64,000 nucleotides of DNA from JBMNIZ01 sp050951405. GTDB taxonomy: Bacteria; Bacillota; DULZ01. Location: positions 5,254-69,253 of the forward strand of contig JBMNIZ010000004.1 of assembly GCA_050951405.1 (NCBI GenBank), in the 5' to 3' direction. The notes under the pieces are model-generated. The model had not been told where the DNA came from. It saw only the letters and a list, made by a program, of their open reading frames with translations, and did no database searches. The position numbers were made by a program, and so were the translations under genes. Every line of letters begins with the position of its first letter. Positions within the stretch are counted from its first letter, which is position 1. Below are positions 1 to 8,673 of the stretch, piece after piece.

Positions 1-2336
1 GTCAAGATCATTAGTACCGAAGGAGAAAAAATCCGCTTCCGGGGCGATCTCATCTGCCGTAATACAGGCCCTGGGAATTTCAATCATGGTCCCTACGGTA
101 TAATCAAACTGAATACCAGTCTCCCGGCTGACCTCTTGGGCCACTTTCATCACTTCCTGCCGGAGAAATACCAATTCACTGGCCTTGCCAATTAAAGGTA
201 TCTCCACTTCCGGGATCACCTGGAAACCTTCCCTGATCAACTGAACTACAGCCTGGAAAATGGCCCGGGCCTGCATTAAATATACTTCTGGAAAAGTGAT
301 TCCCAAGCGGCAGCCTCGATGGCCCAGCATGGGGTTAAATTCCGAAAGACCCCTGACCTTGCTGAGGAGTTCCTCTTTCTTTTCAATGATCGAGGCCTCT
401 CCACCGGTCAACTTCAGAGTAGTGATTTCTACCAGAAGGTCCTCTATTTTCGGTAAAAACTCATGCAGTGGCGGATCCAAGAGACGGATGGTTACCGGTA
501 ATCCATTCATGGCTCTCAAAATACCGTAAAAATCCTCCTGCTGCATAGGTAGAAGTCTGGCCAGGGCGGCTTCCCTCTCCTTTTTCGACTCGGCTAAAAT
601 CATTTCCTGCACAATGGGCAGCCTGTCCGGGGCCATGAACATATGCTCCGTCCGGCAAAGTCCAATCCCCGCTGCACCAAATTCCCTAGCCTTGCTGGCA
701 TCTTGAGGTGTATCCGCATTGGCTCTGATGGACAGTCTCTTCACTTCATCGGCCCAATCCAGCAGATCATTGAATTCCTTGCTGAGACTGGGTTCGATCA
801 TGGGAATCTCCCCAGCCATCACCCTTCCAGTGGCGCCATCAATGGATACAACCTCCCCGTCCCGGATAATTCTATCACCAACTTTAAAGAGACCGGCTCG
901 GTAATCGATCTTGATGCTTTCACAACCACAAACACAGGGTTTGCCCATGCCCCGGGCCACCACCGCCGCGTGACTGGTCATGCCTCCCCTGGAAGTCAAA
1001 ATGCCCTGTGACATGACGATACCATGAATATCATCGGGAGTAGTTTCGGTACGCACCAAAATCACTTTTTCCCCCTGCTGCCCCAGCTGTTCTGCTTCAT
1101 CAGCACTGAAAGACTACCTTTCCAGAAGCAGCGCCAGGGGATGCTGGTAATCCCTGGGCCAAAAGATCAACGGTGGCTGCCGGGTCAATCCGCCGGTGGA
1201 GAAGCTGATCCAGCTGGGCCGGATCTATTCTTAAGAGAGCCTCCTCCTTGGTAATGGCCCCCTCCCGGACCATATCCACCGCAATCCGGATGGCGGCAGC
1301 AGCGGTTCTCTTTCCGGCTCTGGTCTGCAAAATATACAGACGGCCTCTTTCGATAGTAAATTCAATATCCTGCATATCCCGTGATAATGTTTCTCCAACA
1401 ACTGGCAAATACGCACAAATTCCTGGTAAATCCCGGGCATCTCCTGTTCCAGCTTTTTGATCGGTTGAGGAGTGCGAATGCCCGCCACCACGTCTTCTCC
1501 CTGGGCATTAATCAAATACTCACCGTAGATTTGGTTCTCCCCGGTAGAAGGATTCCGGGTAAAGGCCACTCCCGTGCCGCAATCATCTCCCATGTTGCCA
1601 AAGACCATGGCTTGCACATTCACAGCTGTACCCAGATCGTCGGGTATTCTATTTATTTTCCTGTAAACAATGGCCCGCTGATTATTCCAGGAGTCAAAGA
1701 CCGCCTTCACTGCCAAAACCAGCTGTTCCATGGGGTCCTGAGGGAATTCCCGGTGAGACTTTGCTTTGACGATTCCCAAGTATTTAGACACAATCTGCCG
1801 CAGGTCATCTCCGGAAAGCTGGTGGTCATACTGCACTTGGCGCTTTTTCTTCATCTCTTCCAACACGTTTTCAAACTGGTAATGCTCTATACCCAGCACC
1901 ACATCGCTGAACATTTGAATAAAACGCCGGTAACAATCCAGAGCAAACCTTTCATCCCCCGTAGACTTGATCAATCCTTCCACTGTCGCATCATTTAAGC
2001 CCAGGTTCAGAATAGTATCCATCATTCCCGGCATGGAAACAGGGGCCCCGGATCGTACTGAAACCAGAAGGGGATTTTCCGCATCACCAAAAGTCCTGCC
2101 CACAGACTCTTCCACTGCCTTCAGTTTCAGCTTCAGTTCTTCCATCATACCCGCCGGGAACTCTCCCCGGCCGGCTATGTATGCTTTGCAAGCTTCGGTG
2201 GTAACGGTCAGTCCGGGTGGAACCGGGAGACCCGAGCTTAGTCATTTCAGCCAGGTTGGCTCCCTTTGCCCCCCAATAGATTTTTTTGATCGGCTCTTCC
2301 CTCCTGAAATAAATAAACAAAAGTATTACTTGCCAT
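1..2336 (-). CDS. ppdK: Pyruvate, phosphate dikinase (frameshifted; 3' end outside window)
   Basis: PPDK interconverts pyruvate + ATP + Pi and PEP + AMP + PPi. The N-terminus (MASNTFVYLFQEG) starts at ATG 2336, behind GGGAG, and overlaps the stop of the upstream PPDK regulator by 11 bases. Family segments follow in order: GGKGANLAEM, SVRSGAPVSMPGMMDT, GTGVAFTRNPSTGE, LQTRAGKRTA, then the phospho-histidine segment GGMTSHAAVVARGMG with His at about 970-972, and near the window edge FFSFGTND. The reading frame changes at about 2264, 2236, 1380 and 1107; each is explained by a one-base indel and the protein continues correctly in the new frame. Either it is a decaying gene or, more likely, the sequence has errors. 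The Thr two residues before the His is the residue modified by the regulator in this family. Confidence 0.9.
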
Positions 2337-3156
2337 GTCGCTCCCCCTTATAGTAGATTTCCAGTACTCTGCTGGCGGTTTCTTCGACAGCCCGGTTAGT
2401 TACATCGATTACTGGACAGCCGATTTTTTTCATCACTTCCTCCGCATATTCCAGCTCCCTGAGTATTCTTTTCATATTGGCATAATCTGCATCTGCGGTT
2501 AAGCCCAAGGCTTTCAACCTTTCCTGCCGAATTTCGTTTAGCAAGCTTGGATCAATGGTTAAGCCCACAATTTTTCGTACCGGAATCTGAAACAACTCCT
2601 CCGGTGGAGCCACCTCCGGCACTAAAGGAACATTGGCCGTCTTCAGCCTTTTGTGGGCCAAATACATGCTGACCGGAGTCTTAGAGGTCCGGGATACGCC
2701 GATCAAAACAATGTCTGCGTGCATGAGACCCCGGGGATCTTTTCCGTCATCATATTTAACCGCAAATTCTACCGCCTCCACCTTGCGGAAATATTCCTCA
2801 TCCAGCTTGCGCAAAAGCCCTGCCTTCATAACCGGCTTTTTGCCCACTATCCGGGAAATGGCTTCCAACACCGGTCCCAGGATATCGATACTGGGAATAT
2901 CGAATTCCTGAGCAGCAGTGATGATCTCCTCTCTCAACTCATCGACTACCAGAGTGTAGACAAAGACGCTTTTGTACTGGGCCGCTTCTTCCATAATTTC
3001 CCTCAAGTGTTGCCGATCGGTAACATAAGGAACCCGAACAATATCGATTTCTGCCTGGTTAAATTGACTGGCCGCCGCTCTCACCACAAATTCCGCCGTC
3101 TCCCCCAGGGCATCGGAGACTACATAGACGACCGCTCTCTCATTATTATGGGTAAT
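2326..3156 (-). CDS. yqfL: PPDK/PEP synthase regulatory protein (DUF299, PSRP family)
   Basis: A bifunctional ADP-dependent kinase and Pi-dependent phosphorylase that switches PPDK off and on by modifying the Thr next to its catalytic His. The P-loop-like segment GVSRTSKTPVSMYLA is clear, as are the N-terminal VVSDALGETAEFVVRAA and the C-terminal segment around GCPVIDVTNRAVEE. It lies between ccpN and ppdK, the same ccpN-yqfL pairing as in Bacillus, and its stop overlaps the ppdK start. The start is a problem: in frame behind the AAGGAGGGG ribosome site the only codon at normal spacing is ATT (3154-3156). The nearby ATG at 3143 is one frame off. Either a rare ATT start or another one-base error is present. 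A start at an internal GTG is also possible but would remove conserved residues. Confidence 0.88.
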   Translation of the reverse strand: MTHNNERAVVYVVSDALGETAEFVVRAAASQFNQAEIDIVRVPYVTDRQHLREIMEEAAQYKSVFVYTLVVDELREEIITAAQEFDIPSIDILGPVLEAISRIVGKKPVMKAGLLRKLDEEYFRKVEAVEFAVKYDDGKDPRGLMHADIVLIGVSRTSKTPVSMYLAHKRLKTANVPLVPEVAPPEELFQIPVRKIVGLTIDPSLLNEIRQERLKALGLTADADYANMKRILRELEYAEEVMKKIGCPVIDVTNRAVEETASRVLEIYYKGERHGK

Positions 3157-3170
3157 ATGCCGTCCCCTCC

Positions 3171-3821
3171 TTAAATATTACCTTCGCTTAATTCCACAAA
3201 AAGCTTGGTAATGTTAGTTTTCGTCAAGCGGCCGATTACTTCCAACTGCTCTTCCTGATCGATTTTCGCTACCCGTACTACAGGTAAAGCATCCACCTCA
3301 TGGACCACAAGTTTTTTGGCCGCCTCATACGCAGTCTCTTCATTAGTGGTGGTTACGATATTAGGCATTCTGGTCATCATCATGCCTACAGGCATCTTGT
3401 GCAAATCCGTTTTTCCCACGGCGCTTCGCAAGAAATCCTTTCGGGAGGCCACTCCCACCAAGACGCCCCCATCGCCCACCACAAACAAGGTGCCCACATC
3501 CTCGGTAAACATGGTCACAATAGAGTCATATACCGAAGCCGTCTCCTTTACCACCACCGGTACGGACTTGATATCCTTGACCAACACTTGCCGCATTGCT
3601 TCGGCAATGAAACTCTGAGGAGATTTTCCGCTATAATAATAACCAACTCGTGGCCGGGCATCCAGGATACCTGACATGGTTAAAATAGCCAGATCAGGCC
3701 GTAAAGTGGCCCGAGTTAAATCTAAAAGGGAAGCGATTTGCTCTCCGGTGATGGGACCCTGATTTTTGACGATCTCAATAATCTTCAGCTGTCGCGCTGT
3801 AAGCTGTATAAACGTCACCAC
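3171..3821 (-). CDS. ccpN: CcpN-family transcriptional repressor (HTH + two CBS domains)
   Basis: 216 residues, the usual size for CcpN/YqzB. The N-terminal 65 residues form a winged helix (LTARQLKIIEIVKNQGPITGEQIASLL). Two CBS domains follow (about 80-140 and 145-210), the ligand-sensing part that in Bacillus responds to ATP/ADP and represses gluconeogenic genes such as gapB and pckA. Here it sits directly upstream of the PPDK regulator and ppdK, so a role in controlling pyruvate/PEP flux is a reasonable inference. The stop lies about 15 bases before the proposed start of the next gene. The start is GTG behind GGAGGG; a second adjacent GTG is equally possible. Confidence 0.87.
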   Translation of the reverse strand: MVTFIQLTARQLKIIEIVKNQGPITGEQIASLLDLTRATLRPDLAILTMSGILDARPRVGYYYSGKSPQSFIAEAMRQVLVKDIKSVPVVVKETASVYDSIVTMFTEDVGTLFVVGDGGVLVGVASRKDFLRSAVGKTDLHKMPVGMMMTRMPNIVTTTNEETAYEAAKKLVVHEVDALPVVRVAKIDQEEQLEVIGRLTKTNITKLFVELSEGNI

Positions 3822-3829
3822 CCTCCATA

Positions 3830-3881
3830 ATTATGACATACTATATTAAATGTATATGGAAATATTATATACTATATGGAA
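3830..3881 (-). promoter_or_regulatory. AT-rich ccpN upstream region with a 20-nt-spaced repeat and a near CcpN box
   Basis: Upstream of ccpN, TTCCATATA (minus strand) occurs twice, at 3873-3881 and 3853-3861. The copies start exactly 20 bases apart, about two helical turns, and enclose TATAAT-like sequence. Nearer the gene, TATGTCATAAT (3830-3840) differs by one base from the CcpN operator consensus TRTGHYATAYW as I remember it. Autoregulation is an inference only. Confidence 0.4.
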
Positions 3882-3924
3882 GGTTGATTTCCTTCTCTGC
3901 GGAAATTTTCCCTCCCGGAAAAAC

Positions 3925-5997
3925 TTACCTGGGAACCAATTGAGATAAATCCGCCACCTGTAAGGCCAGATCTACTACTCCTTTCAGCAGAGATAAGCGG
4001 TTCTTTTTCAAGTTTTCCTCCGGGGCCATCACCAATACACCGTCAAAAAAATCATCAATAGGCTCCCGCAAAGCAGCGATAGCCTGCAGCACTCCCCGAT
4101 AGTCCTGCACTTCCAGTTTCTTTTGCACGACTCGGCGGGCCGTTTCCAGGCACCGGTATAATTCCCTTTCCACTTCCTCCTGAAAAAGCCCCGGATCGAT
4201 TTCGGAAACAGCGGCCTTTTGGGCTAGATTGGCGGCCCGGGTAAAGGCAGTGACTAAGGAATCAAAAGCAGGTTCTTCCTTGAATCTCTGGACTGCTTCC
4301 GCCCTTTTGCAAGCGTCCACCGGCACTTCCCATCCGGTCTCCAATACGGCCGCTACCACATCATAGGAAAACTTCTTTTCTTCCTGGAAGATATTGTCCA
4401 AACGCTGCCGGAAAAATTGGAGCAGTTCGTCCCTGACTTTAATAGCCTCCTCTCCCTGGCAGCCAAACAAAGAACAAGCCCTATCCACTAGCTCTTTTAA
4501 AGACAAAGGCAGTTCCTTCTCCAAGAGCATATGACAGATGCCCAAAGACTGCCGGCGCAGGGCATAAGGATCCTGTGAGCCGGTGGGGATCAATCCTGCC
4601 AAAAAACAGCCGGTAATAGTGTCTATTTTATCAGCGATGCTGATGGCCAGCCCCTGCCGGGAATTGGGTAAGGAATCACCGGCAAAACGGGGGAGATAGT
4701 GCTCGCGAATCCCTTGGGCCACTTCCTTTCCCTCGGAAACCTGAGCATAATATCCGCCCATAACGCCCTGTAATTCGGGGAATTCGTTAACCATATTGGT
4801 CACCAGATCCGCCTTGGCCAAAAAGGCTCCTCTCATGGCCGTCTCGATGAGGGAAGAAGGCCAGCCTAGTTTTTTGCCGATAAACATCACCAGCTGCTGC
4901 AGCCTTTCGGTTTTTTCATAAACCGTACCCAGCCTCTCTTGAAAAACTACCGCCTTTAATTTTTCCACTTTATCAGACAGAGGTTCCTTCAAGTCCTCTT
5001 GAAAGAAGAAGTGGGCATCGGCAAGCCTTGCGGCCAGTACCTTTTCATTACCTTCCCGAACCTGCTCCAGACCTTCCTCCGTCCCATTCCTCACAGCAAT
5101 AAATTTGGGCAACAGTGCCCCTTCCCGGTTCCTGACGGGAAAATACCGCTGGTGTTCCTGCATGGGAGTTATGATCACTTCTTCGGGAAGCTCCAGAAAG
5201 GACTCGGCAAAATCCCCCATAAAAGCGGTGGGATATTCCAGCAAATAGGTCACCTCTTCCAGCAGATCCGGATCCAGCTCCACCCTGCCTCCCACCGAAA
5301 AGGCCAGCCTGGCGCTTTGCTCCCGAATCATTTCCTGCCTTTTCCCCTGTTGGACTATCACCCAGGCTTTTTCCAGCGAAGAAAAGTACTCCCGGGGCTC
5401 CTGTAAGGAAACGGCAGCGGGATGAAGGAACCTGTGTCCATAAGTCAGGCGCCCGGCGAGGATATTGCCTAGCTGGAAGGGAACCACTTCCCTGCCGTAT
5501 AAAGACACCAGCCAATGAATGGGCCGGACGAACCGCATCTCCTGGTCCGCCCAGCGCATGGACTTGGGGAAATGCAGTCCCAGCACCAGTTTTGGCAGGA
5601 TCTCCGGAAGAACCTCCCTGGTGGGCCTGCCAATTTCCTGCACCAGGGCAAAAACATACTCCCCGGAGCCGGTATCTTTCACTACCAGATCTTCCACTTT
5701 TACCCCCCGACTGTTGGCAAAGCCCAGGGCTGCTCTAGTAGCTTTCCCTTCCGAGTCAAAGGCCGCTTTTTTTGCCGGGCCTTTGATTTCCAAGGTCAGA
5801 TCCCTCTGCCGCTCAGCCAGATCTCCCACATAGAGGGCCAGCCGCCGGGGAGTGCCGTAAGCAGCCAGGCTTTTCCACTCCAGCCTTGCCTCCTCAAACA
5901 ATTGTTGCGCCCGGCTTTTCAGCTGTTCCAGAGTGGACTGCATAAAACGAGCCGGTATTTCTTCTGTGCCGATTTCCAACAAAAAATCGCGGGACAC
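3925..5997 (-). CDS. glyS: Glycyl-tRNA synthetase, beta subunit
   Basis: 690 residues, full length for the beta subunit of the bacterial alpha2beta2 glycyl-tRNA synthetase. This subunit binds tRNA-Gly and carries the anticodon-binding domain. The N-terminus (MSRDFLLEIGTEEIPARFM) and the C-terminal DALR-type helical region (ALREPIDDFFDGVLVM at about residues 632-647) are typical. It begins 3 bases after the glyQ stop, so the two subunits are translated together. Expression should depend on the T-box further upstream, now separated from glyQ by an inserted element. No frame problems are seen. Confidence 0.97.
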   Translation of the reverse strand: MSRDFLLEIGTEEIPARFMQSTLEQLKSRAQQLFEEARLEWKSLAAYGTPRRLALYVGDLAERQRDLTLEIKGPAKKAAFDSEGKATRAALGFANSRGVKVEDLVVKDTGSGEYVFALVQEIGRPTREVLPEILPKLVLGLHFPKSMRWADQEMRFVRPIHWLVSLYGREVVPFQLGNILAGRLTYGHRFLHPAAVSLQEPREYFSSLEKAWVIVQQGKRQEMIREQSARLAFSVGGRVELDPDLLEEVTYLLEYPTAFMGDFAESFLELPEEVIITPMQEHQRYFPVRNREGALLPKFIAVRNGTEEGLEQVREGNEKVLAARLADAHFFFQEDLKEPLSDKVEKLKAVVFQERLGTVYEKTERLQQLVMFIGKKLGWPSSLIETAMRGAFLAKADLVTNMVNEFPELQGVMGGYYAQVSEGKEVAQGIREHYLPRFAGDSLPNSRQGLAISIADKIDTITGCFLAGLIPTGSQDPYALRRQSLGICHMLLEKELPLSLKELVDRACSLFGCQGEEAIKVRDELLQFFRQRLDNIFQEEKKFSYDVVAAVLETGWEVPVDACKRAEAVQRFKEEPAFDSLVTAFTRAANLAQKAAVSEIDPGLFQEEVERELYRCLETARRVVQKKLEVQDYRGVLQAIAALREPIDDFFDGVLVMAPEENLKKNRLSLLKGVVDLALQVADLSQLVPR

Positions 5998-6000
5998 TGG

Positions 6001-6999
6001 CTAACCCTCCTTCACATCAAAAGAATCTTTTGGCCGGCGGCTGTTCCCCCAAAGGGATGATTCCTTTGCGCGGGATTGAGGAGAGCCGGATAAGGGTCTT
6101 AATCCCAATTTCTCCCGGGTTTCAGGATCTTTGATGAGGGGATAGCCCAGCCTTTCTCTTTCTGCCAGATAACTTTGCGCACAGAGACGGGCTAAATTTC
6201 GCACCCGGACAATGTAGCCGGTTCTTTCGGTAACACTAACCGCTCCCCGGGCATCAAGCAAATTAAAAGTATGGGAGCATTTGAGAGTATAGTCATAGGC
6301 CGGTTGGCTGAGACCGATTTCCACCAATCTTAAACACTCTTTTTCATACATGTCGAAAAGGCGAAAAAGCATCTCAGTGTCCGCCGTTTCAAAATTATAA
6401 CGGGAATAATCCACTTCCAGTTGGTGGTAGAAATCCTCGTAGGTATAGTCTCCTGCCCAGACGATGTGAAAAACGCTGTCCACCTTTTGAATAAACATGG
6501 CCAGTCTTTCCAAACCATAAGTCAGCTCAGCGCTGACGGGACGGCAGTCAAATCCACCGCATTGTTGAAAATAGGTAAATTGGGTTACTTCCATCCCATC
6601 CACCCAGACTTCCCAGCCCAGGCCCCAAGCGCCAAGGGTGGGGGATTCCCAGTTATCTTCCACAAACCTGATGTCATGCTGCAGGGGATCAATCCCCAAG
6701 GCCCGCAAACTATCCAGGTACAAGTCCTGAACTTCAAGAGGGGAAGGCTTCAACAGAACCTGATATTGAAAATAGTGCTGTAATCGATTGGGATTGTCAC
6801 CGTAGCGTCCGTCCGTGGGACGGCGGGAGGGTTCCACATAAGCGCAGCGCCAAGGCTCCGGCCCTAATGCTTTCAAAAAGGTGTGGGGATTCATGGTGCC
6901 GGCTCCTTTTTCCACATCATAGGGCTGCAAGATCAGGCAACCTTGTTCCGCCCAGAAAAGATTCAATTTCATAATCAGATCCTGAAAATTCATATTCAT
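6001..6999 (-). CDS. glyQ: Glycyl-tRNA synthetase, alpha subunit
   Basis: Catalytic subunit of the tetrameric glycyl-tRNA synthetase. The class II core is clear: FWAEQGCLILQPYDVEKGAG near the N-terminus, then EPSRRPTDGRYGDNPNR. At 332 residues it is some 30-40 longer than most family members because of a charged C-terminal tail that begins after residue 290. The ATG at 6999 is preceded by AAAGGAGG. The IS6-family element ends only 18 bases upstream of the start, so the native leader between the T-box terminator and this ribosome site is interrupted. Confidence 0.96.
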   Translation of the reverse strand: MNMNFQDLIMKLNLFWAEQGCLILQPYDVEKGAGTMNPHTFLKALGPEPWRCAYVEPSRRPTDGRYGDNPNRLQHYFQYQVLLKPSPLEVQDLYLDSLRALGIDPLQHDIRFVEDNWESPTLGAWGLGWEVWVDGMEVTQFTYFQQCGGFDCRPVSAELTYGLERLAMFIQKVDSVFHIVWAGDYTYEDFYHQLEVDYSRYNFETADTEMLFRLFDMYEKECLRLVEIGLSQPAYDYTLKCSHTFNLLDARGAVSVTERTGYIVRVRNLARLCAQSYLAERERLGYPLIKDPETREKLGLRPLSGSPQSRAKESSLWGNSRRPKDSFDVKEG

Positions 7000-7009
7000 C
7001 CTCCTTTAA

Positions 7010-7017
7010 TGCGTATT
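7010..7017. repeat. Target-site duplication, left copy (IS6-family element)
   Basis: TGCGTATT, identical to 8359-8366. It lies immediately upstream of the glyQ Shine-Dalgarno sequence. Confidence 0.88.
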
Positions 7018-7063
7018 TGTTCTGTTAACTTAATAATAAAAATGAGACCTGAAACGCCTCTGG

Positions 7064-7069
7064 TATAAT
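7064..7069 (+). promoter_or_regulatory. Extended -10 promoter of the IS6-family transposase
   Basis: TGGTATAAT is a perfect extended -10 (TG-N-TATAAT) just inside the left end. No good -35 is present, as expected for extended -10 promoters. Confidence 0.55.
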
Positions 7070-7118
7070 GGAAATTGCCAAAAACCCATTACCTCCCAGA
7101 AAGGAGCGTTCAAGTCTC

Positions 7119-8156
7119 ATGACCATTATACCATCAAACGTAGTATGTCCAAGGTGTTTTTCAAAAGTTCTTCACCGTTTTGGTAAGGACAAAGACGGTT
7201 TTCAAAGATATCAGTGTCAACGATGCAAACGGCAGTTTGCACCTGATAAACCATGTTCACCAAGAAAAAGAATATATCCCGATTGTCCTGTTTGTGGTAA
7301 AGCAACTTTTCTTCACCATGACTATACTTATTACTCAAACTTCCGTTGCTGTGACAAAAAATGCAACCATTCTTTTCGAGTACCAAAACTAATAAATGTT
7401 GAGACCCCTTCTTCCGAGTTTAAGCCTGAAACCTTTTCTTTTAAAGGTATGCGCCATCCGCTTCATATTGTTCTTCATGCACTGACTTACTACTTCTGCG
7501 GAAATTCAACAACCCGAAAAGTCGCTCAAACCTTACATATGGTTCACCAGGTTAAGGTTTCTCATGTAACTGTTTCTAAATGGATCAAGCGCTTTGCTCC
7601 TGTATTCAAGAAAATTGCTGATGACAGGCTTTTGGGGATTAATCTTTGTGATTCGGATGAATGGCATTTCGATGAAACTTATATTAAAATTGCTGGTAAA
7701 GATTATTACCTCTGGCTCGCTTTTGATGCAGAAACCAGATTAGTTCTTGACTTCAATCTTTCCCCTATGCGTGACTCGGCATCTGCCCATAGCCTTTTAT
7801 CTAACTGCAGAAGAAAGTTTGGACAACCCCGGTATGCTGTCATCTCCGACAGATATTATGCCTATCTGCAGCCTGCTTCTTTGTTCTTTCCACAAGCTGA
7901 ACATATACGCGTTGAAGACTTTGATGACTTAATCAATAACAACGTTCTTGAGGCTTTTAATGGGCAATTTAAAGCTTGGTACAAACCTAAAAGAGGTTTT
8001 AATTCATTTGAATCTGCCAATAGACTTATTGCTACTTACATCTTCTTCTACAACTTCATCCGACCTCATTCCAGCCTCAATGGTCTCACGCCAGCTCAAG
8101 TCGCTGGTGTGAACTACTCGGAAAAAGAACGGCTATTCTGGCTTTTGGTAGCTTGA
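7119..8156 (+). CDS. IS6/IS240-type DDE transposase with N-terminal zinc ribbons
   Basis: Two Cys4 zinc-ribbon modules come first (CPRCF...CQRCKRQF and CPVCGK...CDKKCNHSF, about residues 9-90). A helix-turn-helix region follows (TRKVAQTLHMVHQVKVSHVTVSKW). The catalytic core has D in WHFDETYIKIAGKDYYLW, D in VISDRYYAY, and E in NNNVLEAFNGQFKAW, followed by PHSSLNGLTPAQ. It is intact, about 345 residues. I choose ATG 7119 because AAGGAG lies 12 bases before it; an in-frame ATG at 7068 overlaps the promoter -10 and cannot be the start if that promoter is used. Confidence 0.9.
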   Translation: MTIIPSNVVCPRCFSKVLHRFGKDKDGFQRYQCQRCKRQFAPDKPCSPRKRIYPDCPVCGKATFLHHDYTYYSNFRCCDKKCNHSFRVPKLINVETPSSEFKPETFSFKGMRHPLHIVLHALTYYFCGNSTTRKVAQTLHMVHQVKVSHVTVSKWIKRFAPVFKKIADDRLLGINLCDSDEWHFDETYIKIAGKDYYLWLAFDAETRLVLDFNLSPMRDSASAHSLLSNCRRKFGQPRYAVISDRYYAYLQPASLFFPQAEHIRVEDFDDLINNNVLEAFNGQFKAWYKPKRGFNSFESANRLIATYIFFYNFIRPHSSLNGLTPAQVAGVNYSEKERLFWLLVA

Positions 8157-8358
8157 GTAATATTCAGATTTCAAGGTTCATTCCGTCCTGTACTACATCA
8201 GGACTATTTGTGCTGACCTGATTTTTTTCAAAGGCTTGCACGTATCTTTTTTTCGTGTTATCTTACACTTAGGCGTTTCCATTTGTAGGTTTTTCCCTTT
8301 TTTAAACCTACCAGAGGCCTTTCAGGTCTCATTTCTTTCATACTAAGTTAACAAAGCC

Positions 8359-8366
8359 TGCGTATT
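8359..8366. repeat. Target-site duplication, right copy (IS6-family element)
   Basis: TGCGTATT, identical to 7010-7017. It lies just downstream (minus strand) of the T-box terminator tail. Confidence 0.88.
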
Positions 8367-8370
8367 CCTC

Positions 8371-8421
8371 CTCCAATAAGAAATCTCCCGCCCCGGACAG
8401 CAGTCCAGGGACGGGAGATTT
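8371..8421 (-). terminator. T-box intrinsic terminator of glyQS
   Basis: On the minus strand AAATCTCCCG...GGAC, a short loop, then GTCC...CGGGAGATTT, followed by a T-rich tail (CTTATT). The upstream arm is the alternative partner of the antiterminator. Confidence 0.85.
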
Positions 8422-8632
8422 AGCCCCGCGGTTCCACCCTGTTTGGCTGATAAAACAGCCCCCTTCTTCTTAAGCAGGTTTTACTCGGATTAAAAAATCC
8501 TTTCCTCCTGGAGCTCGGGAGGGCCTTCATCGTCCGGGTTGACCGGGATTCCACCTCACCCCGGCTCTCTGTCAAAACCCTAAGGCGATTACTAATCTCC
8601 TTCATTGCTGGCAAAACAAGTATTCTTTTTAT
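8373..8632 (-). promoter_or_regulatory. T-box riboswitch (glycine) of the glyQS operon
   Basis: The T-box sequence AGGGTGGAACCGCG is complete at 8427-8440 (minus strand). Upstream lie a Stem I region beginning GGAGATTAGTAATCGCC, an AGAGAGCCGGGGTGAGGTGGAA segment, and a specifier-loop-like GAAGGCCC in which GGC (glycine) falls at 8523-8525. Downstream is the terminator. Uncharged tRNA-Gly should pair with GGC and with the T-box bulge to allow read-through. The regulated genes glyQ/glyS are now about 1.34 kb away because of the IS insertion. Confidence 0.92.
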
Positions 8633-8637
8633 TAATA

Positions 8638-8666
8638 AATTTAGCAAAAGAGGAACCGATTGTCAA
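8638..8666 (-). promoter_or_regulatory. Sigma-A promoter of the glyQS T-box leader
   Basis: -35 TTGACA (8661-8666), 17-base spacer, -10 TAAATT (8638-8643), minus strand, directly upstream of Stem I. Confidence 0.8.
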
Positions 8667-8673
8667 TTATTCT

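Larger units (their letters stand above)
7018..8358 (+). mobile_element. IS6-family insertion sequence with zinc-ribbon transposase
   Basis: Element of 1341 bp bounded by imperfect inverted ends. Left TGTTCTGTTAACTTA and right (complement) GGCTTTGTTAACTTA are each followed about 10 bases inward by a second shared block starting ATGAGACCTGAAA and ending CCTCTGG. It is flanked by an exact 8-base duplication TGCGTATT. The IS6-like left tip (GTTCTGTT) and 8-base duplication agree with the IS6/IS240 group. It lies between the glyQS T-box terminator and the glyQ ribosome site, and its transposase is transcribed against glyQS. Confidence 0.9.

Noticed and set aside
7018..7100. Outward IS promoter driving glyQ
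   Set aside because: Best minus-strand candidate (GTTTCA-17-TAAGTT) matches only three bases in each box; not convincing.
8285..8311. Terminator at the right end of the IS6-family element (GTAGGTTT/AAACCTAC)
   Set aside because: The stem is real but no T-run follows on either strand; it may be only part of the end structure.
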